From: Malus domestica
Lineage: Eukaryota > Streptophyta > Magnoliopsida > Rosales > Rosaceae
NCBI RefSeq assembly: GCF_042453785.1
Contig: NC_091665.1
Location: 25,573,501 to 25,637,500 of the forward strand
DNA: 64,000 bases
Direction: 5' to 3'
The notes under the pieces are model-generated. The model was not told the origin of the DNA, did no database searches, and saw nothing but the letters and a program-made list of their open reading frames with translations. Below are positions 46,174-59,469 of this stretch, one piece after another. Each line of letters starts with the position of its first letter. Position 1 is the stretch's first letter. Both the position numbers and the translations under genes were made by a program.

Positions 46174-49039
46174 GTAAGTGGAGGCTTGAACTTGATGTGA
46201 TAGAATTTTTTTTTTCCAGCTTCCTAAGACTTTTATGTTATTATTTGGATTATGATCCAATGGCACGTGGTTGGAACTATTGGTAGTGTTTTGAAAGAAC
46301 GAGAAGACACATAATAGAACCTGAATGGGAAGAAGAAAGAAGAAAGCCAGCTTTTCAACCGATAAGCTAAAATAAATCCCCTCGATCTCCTCATCGGCGG
46401 CGGCGGTGGCGACCACCAGGTTCACCTTTTTAATTTCATTTTAATTTTTGCTCTTTTTAGTCGATTTAACAAATGAAGAATCGGAAACGTTAAGCACTCC
46501 AAACGGTTGACCAAATTTAAACTGAAAATTGAGCCTATTTGAGAGAGTTAATTAGTGAAGAATGCTTACTTTTGTTACCTAGAGGTGTTTATAAAGAATC
46601 TGATGTAACATATAGTATTAACTAGAAGTCTATCACAACATCCCACAATCTATCATAATCTCTCTAGACCTTTTTTTCCCTGATATCGTGTGTCCTGCAA
46701 AACTTATTTTTTGTGTAGATTAATTCAAAATCATGTTATGGATATACATGGGAAATTGCAAACAAGTTTCCATCTATCCCATATATCTTTTTTTCTCTCA
46801 GTTTTAGGTGTTATTTTACAATTAGTTTGTCTATCTGCTCTGGCTTTAAAGAAAGGATCCGAAATTTACATTGCTCGGTAATCTATAAACATTGAAAACA
46901 ATAGAAGGTTAGTTGTTGTATGCAAGTTTTTGAGAAAATGGTATTGAGAATCTGATAATTTGGGAGATGCAAGGTTTGGAAAAAATGGTATTGAGAATAT
47001 GATAAGTTGGGAGTGAGTGATCATAAGACCAAAACAAATCGGAATTGTTATTTCTGACAGCGCTTCTTTATTTCAACTTCAGGCGTTTCCTAGCTTAGAA
47101 TATTTCTTGAGGACCATAATGTAGTTTTCGTTTTTAGAATATTGTCATTTGACTTGTTGAAAATATTCAGGAACCTAAGTTTATATGGTGCTCTCATCTC
47201 TGTGATGCAGAGCTGATAAAATTTTATGACTAATTAAACTATTGTTTACTTGTAAAGATGTCATTAACTTTCAATTGACTTTTGCAGTACGTTTGGAACC
47301 AAGCTGAATTTGATATCATTAAGCTAAAGACAAGAATTAGTCCATTTCCATCTTAAAAAGCAGCAGATGACAATTAAACCACCATGCATCAGGTAACCTT
47401 CACGCTCAGATTGCATTCAATGGCTATCTAGACCAAAAGAACCTACAGTAGATCATTACTAACTCGGGGTAGATTGAAAAGAGTTTAGGTCTGGCGGGCT
47501 TCTACAGTTTAGGGAAGAATACCAAGATTTACATTTTGTTTAACTCCCTGAATAAACATGTGTATTTTGTTAACAGTATTGAAAACTATTGTACAAAACA
47601 TTTTCCAGGGGATTTTGTTGATTATGTAACTGTGAATTTTGGGCATTCAGAGAGTTTTGGAGGTTTTGCATTTATGGTACCGTGCATCGTATAAGGCTTA
47701 AGAAGTCACCATTACATCTCTTATCTAAGAGCCAATATTTAAGTTCGTGAGTAAACAATAAAATGAGTGTTGTGCAAGTTAATTAAGTTTTGCATATTGA
47801 TTTTAAGGCTAATTATGTTGTGTTACGTATAAGTACACACCAATTATATTCTTTCGAAGAATACATCAGTTTAATAGTAGCACAATGATTGCGAACATTG
47901 AATCAAGTAACTTAAATTATCATGCTAGATCCTAAACTTTTCTAATTTTTGCTTACAAAGAGTTGATGACTAGGCAATGATTTCTATTGAGAACCAGTTA
48001 TTTGCACCTCTTTTCCCTCCTTCCATAATTGAAGTGCTTTTGACTCTATGTAGTAATGATTTACAAGATAAAATTGTCGAATTTTTTTCTTCCATTGTGT
48101 TTCCTTTTTCAAAAATTAAGATAGAAAGGGAATGCTATGATAATTTGAGGTTTTCGTTTTGATATTCATATGTGTACTTTAGCTGGTACAAAAAAAAAGA
48201 TTTGGTTTGCAGATATAGTCATTAGTAATTCTTTTATGGTTTTCTTTAATGTGGAGACAATTAGGATTCCTTTTAAAAGATTTTATTGCTCATATGGTTA
48301 GGGAGTACTTACAAGAACTTTGTTTTCTTTATCAGACAGTAGAAGAATAGTGCAAGTGAATGAACTTATGAGGACTGGCTTATAGATGGATGGCTTTCTA
48401 ATATGTATGACTACCATGTTTAGTGTTACTGTCAATTTTTCATTAATCCATTCATTGTAAATCAATTTGAAATTTCATTCATCTCCTGCAACCTATTGAT
48501 TTGTCCATTTTACCATTCAAGTTTGTCAAAAACTTGCTCAGAGAGCAGACTCTCAGTGTGATTTAAGCTGGTTGTAAATAGTATCATCTTTTTTGTAAAT
48601 AACACTTTAAAATCATCTCTTTCAGTATAAACATATTATATGTAAAATAATATCATCTTAAAATCATTTCTTTCAGTATAACACTTTAATTTTTTATTTG
48701 CCTTTTGGGTTTTTTCCATTTCGGCAAATAAAAAAAATTAGTATTGGACTGAGGCATAGGTGTAGTATTAATGACAGGAAAGTGGAGTTTCTGGATTATT
48801 TAAGGAAAAATATTTATTGGGTTGAAGGAAATTGTTCATTAGATTTATCGAGTTTTGTGTTTTCCCTATTAATATCAATTTAAAAAATATATATATGTCA
48901 TGTTTTGTTGGTCTATTTCCCACTTCTGGGTTTTTGTTTTTAATCCATATGGGTTTCTTATTTTAGTTACGAGGGCTGTTAATTCTTTTTTTTTTTTATG
49001 GTTTTGATTGCGTCGAATTTTGTGTGGGGGTGCTTACAG

Positions 49040-49113
49040 TGCACGAAAAGGAGTTGAAGAACAAGCAGACGGTAGAGGAGAGGCGCTGAAAAGAGAGGGA
49101 GAAAGCAAAGCAG
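49040..49113 (+). pseudogene. Captured exon-like Lys/Glu-rich segment
   Basis: Between CTTACAG and GTACC a 74-base GA-rich segment encodes HEKELKNKQTVEERR, a TGA stop, then KEREKAKQ. It looks like a helical, nuclear-protein-type exon but the parent gene is not recognised. Confidence 0.45.
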
Positions 49114-50400
49114 GTACCTTTTGTCTTACAATTCTGTTATTTTTTCTTTTAGTCATAGATTGGTGGCGGGATTCTAGATGAATCCATATATTGGGTATTG
49201 TAAATTGACATATAGAGTTATGAATGTTTAAATTTATGTTAGATAGTTCTACAATTATACAGATTGGTTGATTTGTTTGACTTTAATTTGAAGCCAAATT
49301 TTTCTCTTGACCCTCTCTGCGGTGGAATTGGTCCTTTCCCATTTTCGAATGGAAAACACAAATGGTTGATTCATGACTTACTATGTTGGTTTGATTATTA
49401 CTTGGATTTTTACTTTCAATAGGCATCCTTTTTTCTATTTGGTTTAAGGCGAGCTTCCAAGATTTACCTCACTCTTTTTATTTTCTTTGATGAACTGGAT
49501 GGTGTGGAAAATCCAAAAGAGAAAAATCACTGTTTTCTTTTTTATCAACGCTCTGCCCCACTGTTTTTATCCATGACAATATGATATTAAGGGTTTTGCT
49601 TCAACTTTTTTTATCCCTTTATGTGTTCTCACTACCAATTGCAGTGTGAAATATTGATATTGATATTTGGGAAAGCACAAGAGGTGTGCTTGGTTATTGA
49701 ATTTCTTAATGGTGATTATTTTTTATTCATTGGTTTCAAAATTAATGTCTTATTTCTACCATTTTCATTATTGTTCTGTTGTTTTAAGTTACAAATGAAA
49801 TGTTATACATGTTAAGTGTTATACATGTTAGGTAGAATTAAGAAGTGAATTAGGTCCTCTTTATAATGCAGGGGATAATTCTATGGGTGTTAACTTGGTT
49901 TGTAGATTGATTGTTTAGCTATAACATAAAATCTCAATATTTACAATTTACAATATAAAAATGCACTGATCTAAATAAGAGACTATAAAATCACTGAAAA
50001 AAGGTCCTCTCTAATTGGTATAAAACCAGATTCTTTTCCACCAAAAAAAGACTGGGTAACCATACTTTATCCTTTTTTTTTTGGTAGTATAAACCTGTTG
50101 ATGTATAAATTAATTGCATGTATTTTAATATTTCATATTTTTCCTTTGCCTAGGTTGTTTTCTTCACAAACAAGAGTACTGGAGGGAAACTTTAGATGCT
50201 TCAGTGAATGACTTTGATTTTTTTTTTTTTTTATGTAGAGACACAAGTTCTACGATTGTTTGTGTGTGGATTGTATAGATTAAATCTTTTGTTTATTAAA
50301 ATCTTCTAACATTTTTAATATAAATAATATTAATCGTTTATGATAATTTTTTTACAATTTTTAATCCCGCAGCAACGCGCAGGGTACCAATTTCTAGATA

Positions 50401-53400
50401 TCTATATATACTAAAGCCCAGTTCCAAAATCACTGTTCATCATGTGAGTAGGAGCACTGTTCACCAACAGTGAAAGGGCGGAAATGCCCTCGGTTAGTTT
50501 CTTTTATTCCAACTTTCTCTGTTTTGACCGCATCATTTTCACTTTACCTTTTCTCTTCGTTTTTTGATCTCCGTTGCTCTGCGATTTTCTCCTTCATCGC
50601 TCCCTCTTTTTCTCTCTATTTTTTCTCCGACTTCTTTTTTATACTTCTTTTTTATTTGTTAATATCGATTTGTTGCCGTTTATAAATGATTCTCATCGTT
50701 TATTTTTGCAGTTTTCTATGAAGGTTTAGTTGAACATGGGGAAATCAAGAGTTGCTGCTCACAAAAAAACTGATGCGAAGTGAGATTATGTTTTTTATTT
50801 CCATTTTGTTATGAATTTTCACAACTTTTTGCGATTTGATTGAAGATCTCGATATGAACCGTCAATTTTGAATTTTTGTTTAATTTTCTGTACACCTGTT
50901 GGTTGCATGTCCAAGAAATTCCTTTTTTGGGTATCTTCATTGTCCAAGTTCTTGATATGTTTCTGTATCTTTGAGAATCCGTTATTTATCATTTCTCCGT
51001 CAATGATTTTGACAGGCTGGTTCATGAGTTTCTCTGTCTGGATTATACTTATCATCAATGTAAGTGAAAACAAATATAAAGTTGTACTGCAAACTTGACT
51101 TTTGAAAAGATCACCACCAAGCTCTGTTTGATATTAACCACATATCTCATCTTTATTTGTGTGTCGGTGTTGGTTTCTGATTTTCATAGGTTGAAGAGTA
51201 AACGTGGAGATGCGAGCAAGGAGGTTGCGAAGGATCCGAACAAGCTTAAGAGGCCTGCAAGTGCCTTATTCGTTGTCATATACGTTTCGTTTTTCCAATG
51301 ATTTACTTGTTGTAATTTATGAATTTTTCGTTAAATTTTATCTAGAGAGGATGTTTTTGGCTAAAAATTTTTAAGATTTATTTTCCACTTTGTTTCGATT
51401 TTTGGACCTCTTGGTGTTTCAAAGACACAAACCAACACACAACCCACATATTAATAACATTATCACTCCTACCTGTTAATTTTATTATTTTTTTCAGATA
51501 AAATTTGAGGCCAAAGTTGTTTGCTTTTTTAGTTTCTGCTGCTGCTCGGCTGCCTTCGGACTAGGTAATGAACTCTTCTTCCCCAAATATCTCTTCTTCT
51601 GATTGTATAATCTTCATGGTCTGTTTGGGCTGTTCGGTTTTCAATTGGATTCTCTCTGTTGGTTCTGTGTTTGAATTTGGAAAAATACATATGTTGCTTT
51701 CATAGTTTGATTAACAATTCTATTAGAATTGGCTAATTCTTTTACTAAGCATTCGTTTGTACTCATATTTCTAACATTGGAGGTTTATTCTAATGTAAGA
51801 TGGAAATTGATGTTATGAAGAGTTTAAAATGTCAGGTCGAAACACTGTCGTTCTACATGCAACTGAGCTTCTCAATTTCTTAGTTTCTGAACATTTGAGG
51901 TACTCTTCTTCTTAACAATGCGTTCTCTCCACTTCCTTATCATAAGTTTGGTCACCGAGAGAGTGGAGAATGATTTCCTGAGTTCTCTTGTGTTGATTAT
52001 TTAAGACTGAAACTAATGATGCTTTTGTTGAGGAATAAGCTTTTAAATGAAACTAAGCTGCAGAAACAAAGTCCAGGGTAAGTTGAGGGGTTTGAGGGGG
52101 TAAAAGTGGGATAATGAAGGGTTAGAGAGGAAAGTAAGGGTGGGACTAGGTGAAGGTTTGATGGAAGCTAACTCTTAAATATGATGTCGTTGAAAAACAA
52201 AGTCAAAGATAAGTTGACGGGTTTGAGAGAAAGTAAAGGTGAGATTAATTGGAATTAGGCCATTCACTAGAATGGATATATTCTTATGTGTATTTGGAAT
52301 ACAAAGTAGTATAATATGTGATATATGTGGTTTATACTTTCTATACTTTTTCTTATGTCTTTTTATGCCTTGGTCCAATTACCTTTTGAATTCAATCTGT
52401 TTTTTTAGAAACTTGGTTGCAAGAAAAAGTTGGAAGGGCAACATAATTGGAAAATTGGGTTACAACAATCACCCTCTAAACTGCAGAGGAGTCTGCATTT
52501 GAAGTTCTTTTCGACTGGGATGAGAAGATTGGAGTCCCGAGAGCATTCATAATTAGAAATGAGCATCAGATTGAGTTTTATTTGAGTTGATAACTTACCT
52601 TTATGTGCATTTTTGGTTTGGCTCTTATTTGAAATATTTTTCTAATTGTGATCATTGTGCCTCATGTTTTGTTAGGATTTTGATATTCTAATTTCTTTGT
52701 ATAAGATTAGTGTATGTGTTAGGAATTTCGGGTTTAGTCATTTTTGTATACTATCACAAGATATGTGCTTGCACTTGCTAATCTTTTTTGCTATGTTTGT
52801 ATAAATATTATATTGATGTGGTTATCAGAAATAAGAAAGTGACTTCAAATGCCCATTTCATTTGAGTCTTATCTTTTCCGTCTGAATATTAATAATCAGA
52901 TCAAATTCTCTGACCTAAGCCGTAAATTTTGTGGGTTGAAAAAAAAAACACTGTGAATTATGTGAAGTGGAATGAAACCATAGGTTTTTGTAATACATTT
53001 GCAAATGAACATTATTATGCTTTTGTAATATGATGCTCTCTTAATTTTATTATGTAATTTGTTTTTGTAATACGATGATCTCTTAACTTGCTTTTGCAGA
53101 TCTTCTTTGGTTCCTATGCTAGCTTTGTGTGTCTCCATCTCCAAATAATTTAGTTGAAAATCACTAATATGCATGCAAATTTGAAAGGGTTTTGATCTTT
53201 CGATGAGTTTAAAATGTTTGTTGGTGGTTGGTTGTATTGCTGTCAAATATTTGTTGGATAGTTTGGAACGGAGAAGTTGGTTGATTTAGAGAAACTGAAT
53301 ACACATGGAATTTGGAAGAGTTTTTGGTCTTATATTGGTTTAAACTACTTTTTTGGCAATTAAGAGTACTGGAGGGAACTTTTGGTGTTTCATTGAACAA

Positions 53401-53717
53401 TTTTTGTCATATTTTATCAATGTAGATGACACAATATTTCTTAACGTTTTTTGCATGTAAATAGCCCAAAGTTCCATAACCTTTTGTATGTAAGTACTGC
53501 TGTTGATCGAAAATCACAAAAACTAACCAAGTGGAATGTGTTGATCTAAAATATTCTATGTACATAGATAGCCAAAACTTCTACAATTTTATGTGGAGTA
53601 TCAATTAAATATAGCAATGAATTGTATTAATCTCTAATGACAATTTTTTATATCTTTCAAACATAATGCTTTTTACATTTTTTAATCCCGCAACAACGTG
53701 CGGGCAATAATTTTTAG
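50401..53717 (+). mobile_element. Helitron 2 with captured HMG-box gene fragment
   Basis: It starts TCTATATATACTAAAGCCC after an A (50400) and ends near 53717 with CCCGCAACAACGTGCGGG, then CAATAATTTTTAG before a T. The CTAG tip has decayed to TTAG. It abuts Helitron 1 with three bases between them. The 5' part carries the promoter/5' UTR-like CT-rich segment and first two exons of an HMGB gene in the same orientation. It also has an AAGTTGA(G/C)GGGTTTGAG duplication (about 52070-52240). Confidence 0.82.
50736..51279 (+). pseudogene. Captured HMGB (HMG-box) gene fragment, exons 1-2
   Basis: Exon 1 is 50736-50779 (starts MGKSRVAAHKKTDA) and exon 2 is 51190-51279, reading LKSKRGDASKEVAKDPNKLK, then RPASALFVV. 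Together this is the basic N-terminus and beginning of the HMG box (KDPN-PKRPASAFFVFM) of plant HMGB chromatin proteins. The donor GTGAGA and the acceptor CATAG are intact. The second donor reads ATACGT instead of GTACGT, so splicing onward would fail. The rest of the HMG box is absent; this is a captured fragment, not a gene. Confidence 0.82.
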
Positions 53718-55419
53718 TAACTACACTAAACGTTGGTGGAAAACACTGTTCATTAACGGTGCCGTTCCGGTTTTGTCCCTGTTCTAACGCGCGGTTTTCA
53801 GCCTTTTAAAAGATGCTACAGAAATGAGCGATTTTGCCCCTGTACAATGAGCCTACAGACGGAAAGGTGCTCGAACCTTTTCTCACTTTCTTCCGTTGCT
53901 TTTTCCTTTCGCCTGCTCTCTGTTTTTCTGCTTTTCTCCCTGTTCGATCTTCGTGTTTCCTTGCTTCTCTGTTTGTGTTCATCGTCTGTCGTCTGAAAAG
54001 GTGGTTTTTCTGGCTGATTGCGGTGTTTCAGGTGGTTTGTCTATTTTATTCTTTTTCTCTTTTCTTTGATTAGGAAGAAAAATTGTAGATCGATTGGTGT
54101 AAAATTAAAATCTTTGCGTTTTTTTTATCAGTTCTTTCCTAATTTTTTCGTGTTTTTAGCATCGTTGTTTAATCTGATTGCATTTTTTCTTTCAAGAAAT
54201 ACTGCTCTATCAATTTTAGGGTTTCTCTATGCAATCTTGGAAACCCTTTTCGATTAAGGTGTCTGGGTTTTTTATTTGGAATGTTTTATGCATTTTTTTC
54301 TGATATTTGTGTTTGGTTGTTCCATCTAATTGCAATTTTCATCTTGGGAAATTTTGGTCTTTTAGGTTAGGGTTTTCCTGTACATCGATTGTCTGTGCAT
54401 CGATCCTTCCCTAAAACTTTAAAAAAGAGGGATGGTCATCCTTAATTTTTGGGTTTTGCTCTGCATGTTTCGGTTTTTTGATGTGGGTGAGGATTTTTTT
54501 ATTTTTTTATTTTTTTATTTTTTGTGTTTTAGTTAAATGGCTAAACATTTCTCAGAAACACATGTGGATGATCAGAACGAGAGAGAGACAGTTAAAAAAC
54601 GTAGTCTATGTGAGTTCATTGTTGCTACATTGTTGAATATATTAAGAATGATGTGATAAACCGGAGAGGGAATCATCAGCTTATGGATGTGTTAACACAT
54701 CCAATGTGTTGTATTCTTTTTGCTACTTAAACATGTTAACACATCAATTCTAAAAAAACTTGGTCTGCTACTTTACTTACGATGGTATTGGTTTACTCCA
54801 ACGATAATGGCTAGCTAGGATAGCCTTTCTTTATGTCTTAATTATTGATAGTGCTATCATCATGGCAGGCTATGTTGGAGCAAAAACTGTGCAGGCAAAG
54901 ACATAAGAGTGATGGCTTTTGGAATGAAATGCAGAGGATATCCTTTTGCGCTGCTTAAGTAAAAGTTTCTTCTTCTGTTATGTTTGTCTGTTGGATATTG
55001 TAGAAAATTAATATAAATTGTATATTCATGATAACTGACTGATTAAGATTACTTACAAGAGGTATATATGTAGAGAAGAGCTCAACATGAGGGTGCAAGA
55101 GAGCTATTGGTACAATAAAGAAAGGAAAAGTTGTACGCCACTACAGCACTACGCTGGGTGCTAGCCAACATGATAACAGTACTTACAAGATAACAATAAC
55201 AATATAAAAATGATTAAGGTGGGAAACATACATTACGTCCAATAGATATCTTTTTCTTGGGACTAATATATGTTTACTGTTCTTTAAATTCATTTATTAA
55301 TTTTATGTGCTGGTCCTTTTAGCTGTTTAGGTTTGGGTTTTAATCTAAAATGCTTTTACCCAATTATTTTGGGGTTTGATTTAAGAGTGTTATATCTTTT
55401 TCAATTTTTATTTATACAG

Positions 55420-55546
55420 ATAGTGAAGGAATGGTGAGGATTGGAAGGCAGATGAGTGTACAAGTGAGAGGAAGATTGAAGAAGAAAGCAGTAAAATGCA
55501 GTTGGGTCCTTAATGCACTCCTAATGAATAGATTGAGAAGTTTAAG
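55420..55546 (+). pseudogene. Captured exon-like segment, unknown parent
   Basis: Flanked by TATACAG and GTGTGT. One frame reads NGEDWKADECTSERKIEEES then SKMQLGP with two stops after it, and codon composition looks protein-like. The family is not recognised. Confidence 0.35.
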
Positions 55547-56034
55547 GTGTGTGTTTTCTGCTCAACTTTGGGAAAAAATTTGCATCTTTTTTACAGTATG
55601 TTATTTTCTTTATGTGATTTATGTTTGTTGCATTGTTGATTTGCTTTATTGTTTCAGGATGTTGAGAGTTTGAGAAATGCTGGAGGTATCATCATCTCAG
55701 CTTCTGATTTTTAAAACCATCCATCATGGAACCTTGAATTTTTTTTATTATTTAAATTTTTATTTATATACAATAAGGTCCGGATAGTATAGGTATAATT
55801 TTTAATTAAATTCTTGAATCTTTGAATTTTATATCAATTTCATTTGACGTTAATCAGTCATTGTTTGTAGATTGCCAATAATCAAAGTGATTAATCACTA
55901 ATTGGAAATATTTAAAGTGTAATTTTCTATAACCCCTTTTCCTTTTGTACTTTTATTGAATACGTTATCAATTTTCTGCTTAATTATATGATTTCTTATC
56001 TTAATAATGTTTGCATCTTAATACTTAGCTTAAA

Positions 56035-58783
56035 CTAGTAAATTTTGCCCGCACGTTGTTGCGGGAGCGAAAATATAACTATAGATTATGTTTTTAACAT
56101 ATAAATATGCAAAGAGTTATAAATACTAAACATGAAATGAAACAAATAATTTTCCGAAGCTGTGTAAGTTGATATGATTTACAGAAAATACATTATCAAA
56201 TGCCTTATCATCAGTACACAAAAATGGTTAATCTAGTATTCCCCCTTGACAGTGATCCTAAAGAGCCCATTGTTTATATACATAAAAAAGAACGGAGAAT
56301 TCATGTTAGGATCAACTATTTACACACAAAAAAATGTGAAATCAATACTTCTTTTTTTTGGATAACACATGCCAACATCCTCTTAACACATGAGCAAAAG
56401 TTTTTTGGTTGAAGCAGTAACTGCAGAAAAAACAATATTGATCATCAGAAAAAAAAAAAAGAGAAGCTAAAAATGAAAGAGAAAAGGAGAAAAGGAAATA
56501 AGACAGCAAACGTGCAGAAAAGAAAAGAGAAACAAAAGAAAAGAGCTTACAAACATACGTTGCTTTATCACATTTTTTAATATTTTTTTTGTCCTGCCAC
56601 CCATTTTTTTATTATTATTTTATCTTTTTCTGAACTAAAAGAATCTTGCCACATTAAGTTTAGCTTGTATTTTTTAATTTTTTCTTTTGCCTTACGAAAG
56701 ACTTGTCGTGTCACGCCGGGTTTAACTCACATTTTTCAAGATTTTTATTGCCTTACCATCAGTTGCTTTATCACATTTTTTAACATTTTTTTTGTCCTGC
56801 CATCAATTTTTCCTGCCATAAGTTGTTTTATCATATTTTTTTAATATTCATTTGTCCTGCCACCAATTTTTTTTATCATTATTTTATCTTTTTCTGGACT
56901 AAAAGAAAGACTTATCGTGCCAAAATCTCTTTTTTTTAAATTTTTTTGCCTTAGAATCAGTTGCTTTATCACATTTTTTTTAGATTTTTTTGTAAGAATT
57001 CTCATAAAAAGATTAAAAAAAAAAAGACTAAGTATATTTTTTGCTCTATCATGGTCATCAGTTTAGGTAGCAATCATTTATCCTAATTCATTTTCAAATT
57101 AGGATTCGAATTCAAAATACAAAACACGAAAATCCAAATTAAACAGAAAATTCAAATTCACAACGCAAAAACCTAAATGCATCTAACATTTATTAACACA
57201 AAAGAAGCAAAAGCTAGTCATGATAACAATTTGATCAGTTAAGAAAATCTCTTTCTTTTATCATTTTACAACTCTTGTTTTCAAAAATATTTAAACAAAG
57301 CGATCTCTATCTTTTAAATTTCAGTCTCTAAGCAAACCTCTACCCTATCGCACTGTTAGCAACCAATTTTTTGCCTTGGTACCTAAATCCATACATATAC
57401 TCTCTTTAAAATTATACTCTCTTTAAAAATTATATACCTTGATGATAAAGAGCTTGCAAAGCCGCAATGAAAAACTGGAAATTCGACCAACAACTTTTGC
57501 TGCAACTAAAAATCAAAGCAGATCAGAAAAGTACACCCAAAGCTTGAAAAAAAATTAAATCACACACAATCAGAAAAATAGAAAACTCACCAGTAAACGT
57601 TTGATCGTATCCTTAACTTTTTCTGAAATCAAAAATCAAAACACATCAGAGAACCACACATAAACCATGAAAAAAAAATTGAAATTATATAGCTGATGCA
57701 CAAATGGTTTGCAAACGCATATACAAAATTTCCAAAAAACAAAGACAAACGTTTCCTGAAATGAAAAGAAAAGCAAATCATAGAGCCAAATCGAAGACCA
57801 CCCAAAAAATATTTAAATTTTGTTCGACAAAAAGCCCAAAAGAAAGAGTAGATTTTATATACACACCTTGAACACAAAGAGCTTGCGAAATCGCACATGA
57901 AAGCCCCAAAATTGGGACATGAGCGTTTCCTGAAACCAAATAAGCGCACATATCAAACCCCCAAAATGAAAAAAAATAAAATTTAAAGAAAAAATCCATC
58001 TGCAAATCGAAAACCACCGAAAAAAATTAAATCAGATAAACTAGAAAAAACGCAAAACTCAATGGAACAACACTGGCGTGGAAGAGAAAAAAAGCAGAAG
58101 GTGAGAATGGAGAGAGAAGCGAACGGAAAGAAAAAGCTAAGAAGAGGCTGGAAACGGAACAATAGAAGAGCAGAAATGGGTATGGGAAACGGAACAACGA
58201 AACAAAAAGCAGGCTGTGTATAGAGCGAGAAAAGCAAACCTCACGATGACCAACACGTGGTAAGAGAGGCCCCGGTTCCCCCAACTTTTCCAGCCTCCTT
58301 CTGTTAAATTCACTGTGTATCATATTTTTTAATGTTTTTTTGGTATTCCCGCCGGTTATACATAGGATTAAAAAATTAAGAAGGTATAAATTTTTATTGT
58401 TTCTTGTGCCACAAACCATGTGGCCCGGTCTTAATCACATTTTTTAAATATTTTTTTGCTCTTCCCATCAGCTATACATGGGTTTAAAAAATTAGGAAGG
58501 TATACATTTTTATTGTTTGTTGTGCCACAAACCACATGGCCCGATTTTAATCACATTTTTTTAATATTTTTTGTCTGCCCACCGGCTAGGTTTAAAGAAT
58601 TAAAAAAGGACTAAAAGAAAGACCCCACAGATGGAGGAACGGGTGAATAGGAAGGGCAAATTCGGGATTTTACTGTACAACAAAGACAAAAAGTAACTGC
58701 TGAAGACTAACTTGAGGGGCATTTTAGTCCGCACACTGCCCTAGAACAGTAACCATCGGTTTGGGTTTTAGTATATATAAATA
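56035..58783 (-). mobile_element. Helitron 4, nested in opposite orientation
   Basis: On the minus strand it starts TATATATACTAAAACCC near 58781 and ends CCCGCAACAACGTGCGGG, then CAAAATTTACTAG at 56035, followed by T. That gives both Helitron ends in order. The interior holds CT-rich 5'-UTR-like DNA and diverged tandem blocks with CACATTTTTTAATATT and GTCCTGCCACC. Its 3' hairpin is identical to that of Helitron 2, so the two belong to the same family. Confidence 0.78.
56560..56980. repeat. Diverged ~95-190-bp tandem blocks in Helitron 4
   Basis: The phrase GCTTTATCACATTTTTTAA followed by a T-rich stretch and GTCCTGCCA recurs at about 56561, 56764 and 56824, with a related one at 56962. A second set at 58315-58580 repeats AATCACATTTTTT with GTGCCACAAACCA twice. 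Confidence 0.75.
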
Positions 58784-59469
58784 TGTTAATCTGTCCCTTT
58801 TTTATATAGAATTTAGTGCAAGTTATTCTCAATCACACAGGCATCTGTAACATCAGGCTGGCATCCGCAGCTTCACGTGGACATCTGTTCACACAGTGTT
58901 GTTATAATCCATTTGACTAATATATATACAAATTATCTTTTCACATCATTTAAATACATGGCAAATTACCTGCTTGCATATTGAAAGGTTAAATTGGATA
59001 TCCAAAAGTATAAAAGTAGACATATGTACTAGAGATATACCCTCTCCTCATATTTTAATCTAATATGTTCTTTCACAAATTTAGAAAATATGGACAAGGT
59101 TTATCTTTAGTGGTACGATGTCTATATAAATTGGTAATGGTTAATTCCTCTGAAGAGAAGGAAATGATGATTTTTACTCCAGATAATCAAAACTGAGTTT
59201 ACCAATTTACATAAATTTGATCCGTCTTTGTTGTACTAAATTGCAATATACTTATCTTTTCTAAGACGTTATCCAAATTCTCAAGCCAGGTATGTATCCA
59301 ATTTCACTTACTCTTTATATCTCAATGCATTTGTTTGTATAAATTAATATAACGTTAGTCAAAACTGAACAATTTACAAATTATGCTCAATCTATTTTTA
59401 ATAATTTTTTAGTTGTTATTACCTACAAACTTTCTTATCCTGCAGCAACGCGCAGGCACCACTTCCTAG

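Larger units (their letters stand above)
45633..50397 (+). mobile_element. Helitron 1 region (3' end defined)
   Basis: The right end reads AATCCCGCAGCAACGCGCAG, then GGTACCAATTTCTAG at 50397. That is a short CCCGC/GCGGG-type hairpin followed by CTAG, the Helitron 3' signature. A typical TC 5' start was not found, so the left limit is simply where TNL-3 sequence stops. The interior contains captured exon-like pieces (46094-46173 and 49040-49113, and possibly one at 47288) separated by AT-rich intron-like DNA, and CT-rich 5'-UTR-like DNA at 45780-45900. No Rep/helicase is seen, so it is non-autonomous. Confidence 0.7.
53718..59469 (+). mobile_element. Helitron 3, split by Helitron 4
   Basis: The right end reads ATCCTGCAGCAACGCGCAGG, then CACCACTTCCTAG at 59469, followed by T; TNL-3 coding sequence resumes at that T. 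The left end is less sure: CTACACTAAACG at 53721 resembles the Helitron start, followed by CACTGTTCATTAACGGTGCC as in Helitron 2. Exon-like pieces occur at 54870-54950 (AMLEQKLCRQRHKSDGFWNE in one frame) and 55420-55546 (GEDWKADECTSERKIEEESS, then two stops). Their parent gene is unidentified. Confidence 0.65.

Noticed and set aside
57629..58419. Several minus-strand frames around 57.6-58.4 kb
   Set aside because: They are CT-rich leader-like DNA within Helitron 4. The translations are Phe/Ser/Leu-rich without family motifs.
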